From CAWJLS01 sp963843755 (GTDB lineage: Bacteria; Acidobacteriota; Thermoanaerobaculia; Multivoradales; DATKCC01): a stretch of DNA of 64,000 nt. Where the stretch lies: the NCBI GenBank assembly GCA_963843755.1, contig CAWJLS010000010.1:248001-312000 (forward strand), in the 5' to 3' direction. Below are positions 62,951 to 64,000 of the stretch, piece after piece (position 1 is the first letter of the stretch; the number at the start of each line of letters is the position of its first letter). The position numbers were made by a program, and so were the translations under genes. The notes under the pieces were generated by a model. The model was not told the DNA's origin and did no database searches. It saw only the letters and a program-made list of their open reading frames with translations.

Positions 62951-64000
62951 ACGTCATCCAGCCCAGCTTCCGCCACGGCATCCATCCGCGCGAGCACAAG
63001 GAGGCGACCGAGCACCTGCCGATCGCCCGGATGCCGTTCGTCCCGCTCTACGTCCTGCCGCTCTCGCAGCACACCGGCGCTCCCTGCAAGCCGGTGGTGC
63101 AGGCCGGCGACCGGGTCGAGCGGGGGCAGGTCGTCGCCGAGGCGGGCGGGTTCGTCTCCATGACGCTCCACGCCCCGGTCACCGGGGTCGTCAGCGCCGT
63201 CGGCCAGCGCACCCATCCGTCGGGGCGGCTCGCACCCGCGATCGAGATCGAGGCGGACCCGTTCTCGACCCAGGAGATCGTCCCCCAGCGGCCGGCCGGC
63301 GCGCCGGCGCCGGAGGAGCTCTCCACCGACCAGTTCGTCGCCGAGATCCAGCGCGCCGGCCTGGTCGGCATGGGCGGGGCGGCCTTCCCGACCCACGTCA
63401 AGTACAAGCCGCCCGAGGGCAAGGTGGTGCGCCGCCTGGTGCTCAACGGCTGCGAGTGCGAGCCGTTCCTGACCAGCGACCACCGGGTGATGGTCGAGCG
63501 CCCCGAGGCGATCATCCGCGGCGCCGAGATCGTCGCCCGCCACCTGGGGGTCGAGGAGGTGGTGATCGGCGTCGAGCTCAACAAGCCGGACGCGATCCGG
63601 GTGCTCCATGAGGCCGTCGACGCCCGTCCTCCCCTGGTGCTCCAGGCCCCGTCCGCCGGCAGGTCCGGCGCCGACTCGCCCAAGACCGTGCCGATCCGGG
63701 TCGTGCCGCTCAAGGTCAAGTACCCCCAGGGCGCCGAGAAGATGCTCATCCGGGCGATCTACGGCGAGGAGGTGCCGTCCGGCGGCCTGCCCCTCGACGT
63801 GGGCGCGGTGGTCAACAACGTCGGCACCATGGCGGCCGTGGCCGACTGGTTCGACCGCGGGATTCCGCTGATCGAGCGCATCGTCACCGTCGCCGGCCCG
63901 GGCATCGAGCGGCCGGCCAACCTGCTGGTCCCCGTCGGCACGCCGGTGCGCGCCGTGCTCGACCACTGCGGTCTCGACCACGACACCCGCGAGGTGGTCA
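62947..64000 (+). CDS. rnfC: Rnf complex subunit C, 3' end beyond window
   Basis: ATG 62947 overlaps the preceding stop (ATGA); 351 codons are visible and still open at the window end. The N-terminal RnfC barrel-sandwich domain has LPLSQHTGAPCKPVVQAGDR and LHAPVTGVVSAV. The Complex1_51K-type NADH/FMN domain follows: GLVGMGGAAFPTHVKYKPPE and LVLNGCECEPFLTSDH, then YPQGAEKMLIRAIYG and a NNVGTMAAVADW segment. The two CxxCxxCxxxCP cluster motifs should follow downstream. It transfers electrons between NADH and the other Rnf subunits. rnfD/G/E/A are expected next. Confidence 0.93.
   Translation, partial: MNVIQPSFRHGIHPREHKEATEHLPIARMPFVPLYVLPLSQHTGAPCKPVVQAGDRVERGQVVAEAGGFVSMTLHAPVTGVVSAVGQRTHPSGRLAPAIEIEADPFSTQEIVPQRPAGAPAPEELSTDQFVAEIQRAGLVGMGGAAFPTHVKYKPPEGKVVRRLVLNGCECEPFLTSDHRVMVERPEAIIRGAEIVARHLGVEEVVIGVELNKPDAIRVLHEAVDARPPLVLQAPSAGRSGADSPKTVPIRVVPLKVKYPQGAEKMLIRAIYGEEVPSGGLPLDVGAVVNNVGTMAAVADWFDRGIPLIERIVTVAGPGIERPANLLVPVGTPVRAVLDHCGLDHDTREVV

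Overview
The window is about 70% G+C, gene-dense, and contains no rRNA, tRNA or CRISPR array that I can see. The gene mix is RHS polymorphic toxins, an SNF2/SWIM helicase, a wax-ester-synthase-like acyltransferase, an NADP pentose-phosphate operon, 2-oxoacid:ferredoxin oxidoreductases and an Rnf complex. This suggests a Gram-negative-type, probably anaerobic or microaerobic bacterium of Acidobacteriota/Thermoanaerobaculia type. The taxon is an inference from gene content and base composition; no phylogenetic marker is present.

Layout. 0-2.3 kb: the 3' end of an RHS toxin gene, its likely immunity gene, a displaced RHS core fragment and a strong hairpin. 2.4-14.5 kb: a secreted beta-helix protein, an APC permease with two UspA domains, a KtrB/KtrA potassium system with an attached HAMP-type sensor and a second KtrA, a WS/DGAT acyltransferase and an orphan PAS-GAF histidine kinase. 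15-19.3 kb: a pentose-phosphate operon (internally deleted transaldolase, HAD phosphatase, 6-phosphogluconate dehydrogenase, glucose-6-phosphate dehydrogenase, 6-phosphogluconolactonase). 19.5-25.5 kb: a DsbA-like protein, an SDR enzyme and the SNF2 helicase.

25.7-42.2 kb is an accessory island with less uniform codon use. It holds three polytopic membrane proteins and a 1654-residue protein with a membrane C-terminus, all sharing a GGLA(V/T)P-type motif. Convergent with these is a CHAT-protease/STAND-NTPase protein. Next comes a three-gene vWA / PP2C phosphatase / kinase cassette of the TerY-P type. Its kinase carries an apparent extracytoplasmic MIB/HERC2-like domain. A secreted protein and two further membrane proteins (one vWA) flank the cassette. 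I regard this island as the best candidate for an undescribed signalling or defence system.

42.4-64 kb: a membrane-linked MA-type peptidase, a hemerythrin-like protein behind a CsoR/CstR-type palindrome, and then a long co-directional energy-metabolism cluster. This runs KorA, KorB, a NifJ-derived protein without catalytic motifs, a full-length NifJ with a ferredoxin module in a shifted frame, RnfB, a second NifJ-like protein with intact Fe-S motifs but a degenerate thiamine-diphosphate site and a frame-broken N-terminus, and RnfC running off the window. Together they would oxidise 2-oxoglutarate and pyruvate, reduce ferredoxin, and feed an Rnf ion pump.
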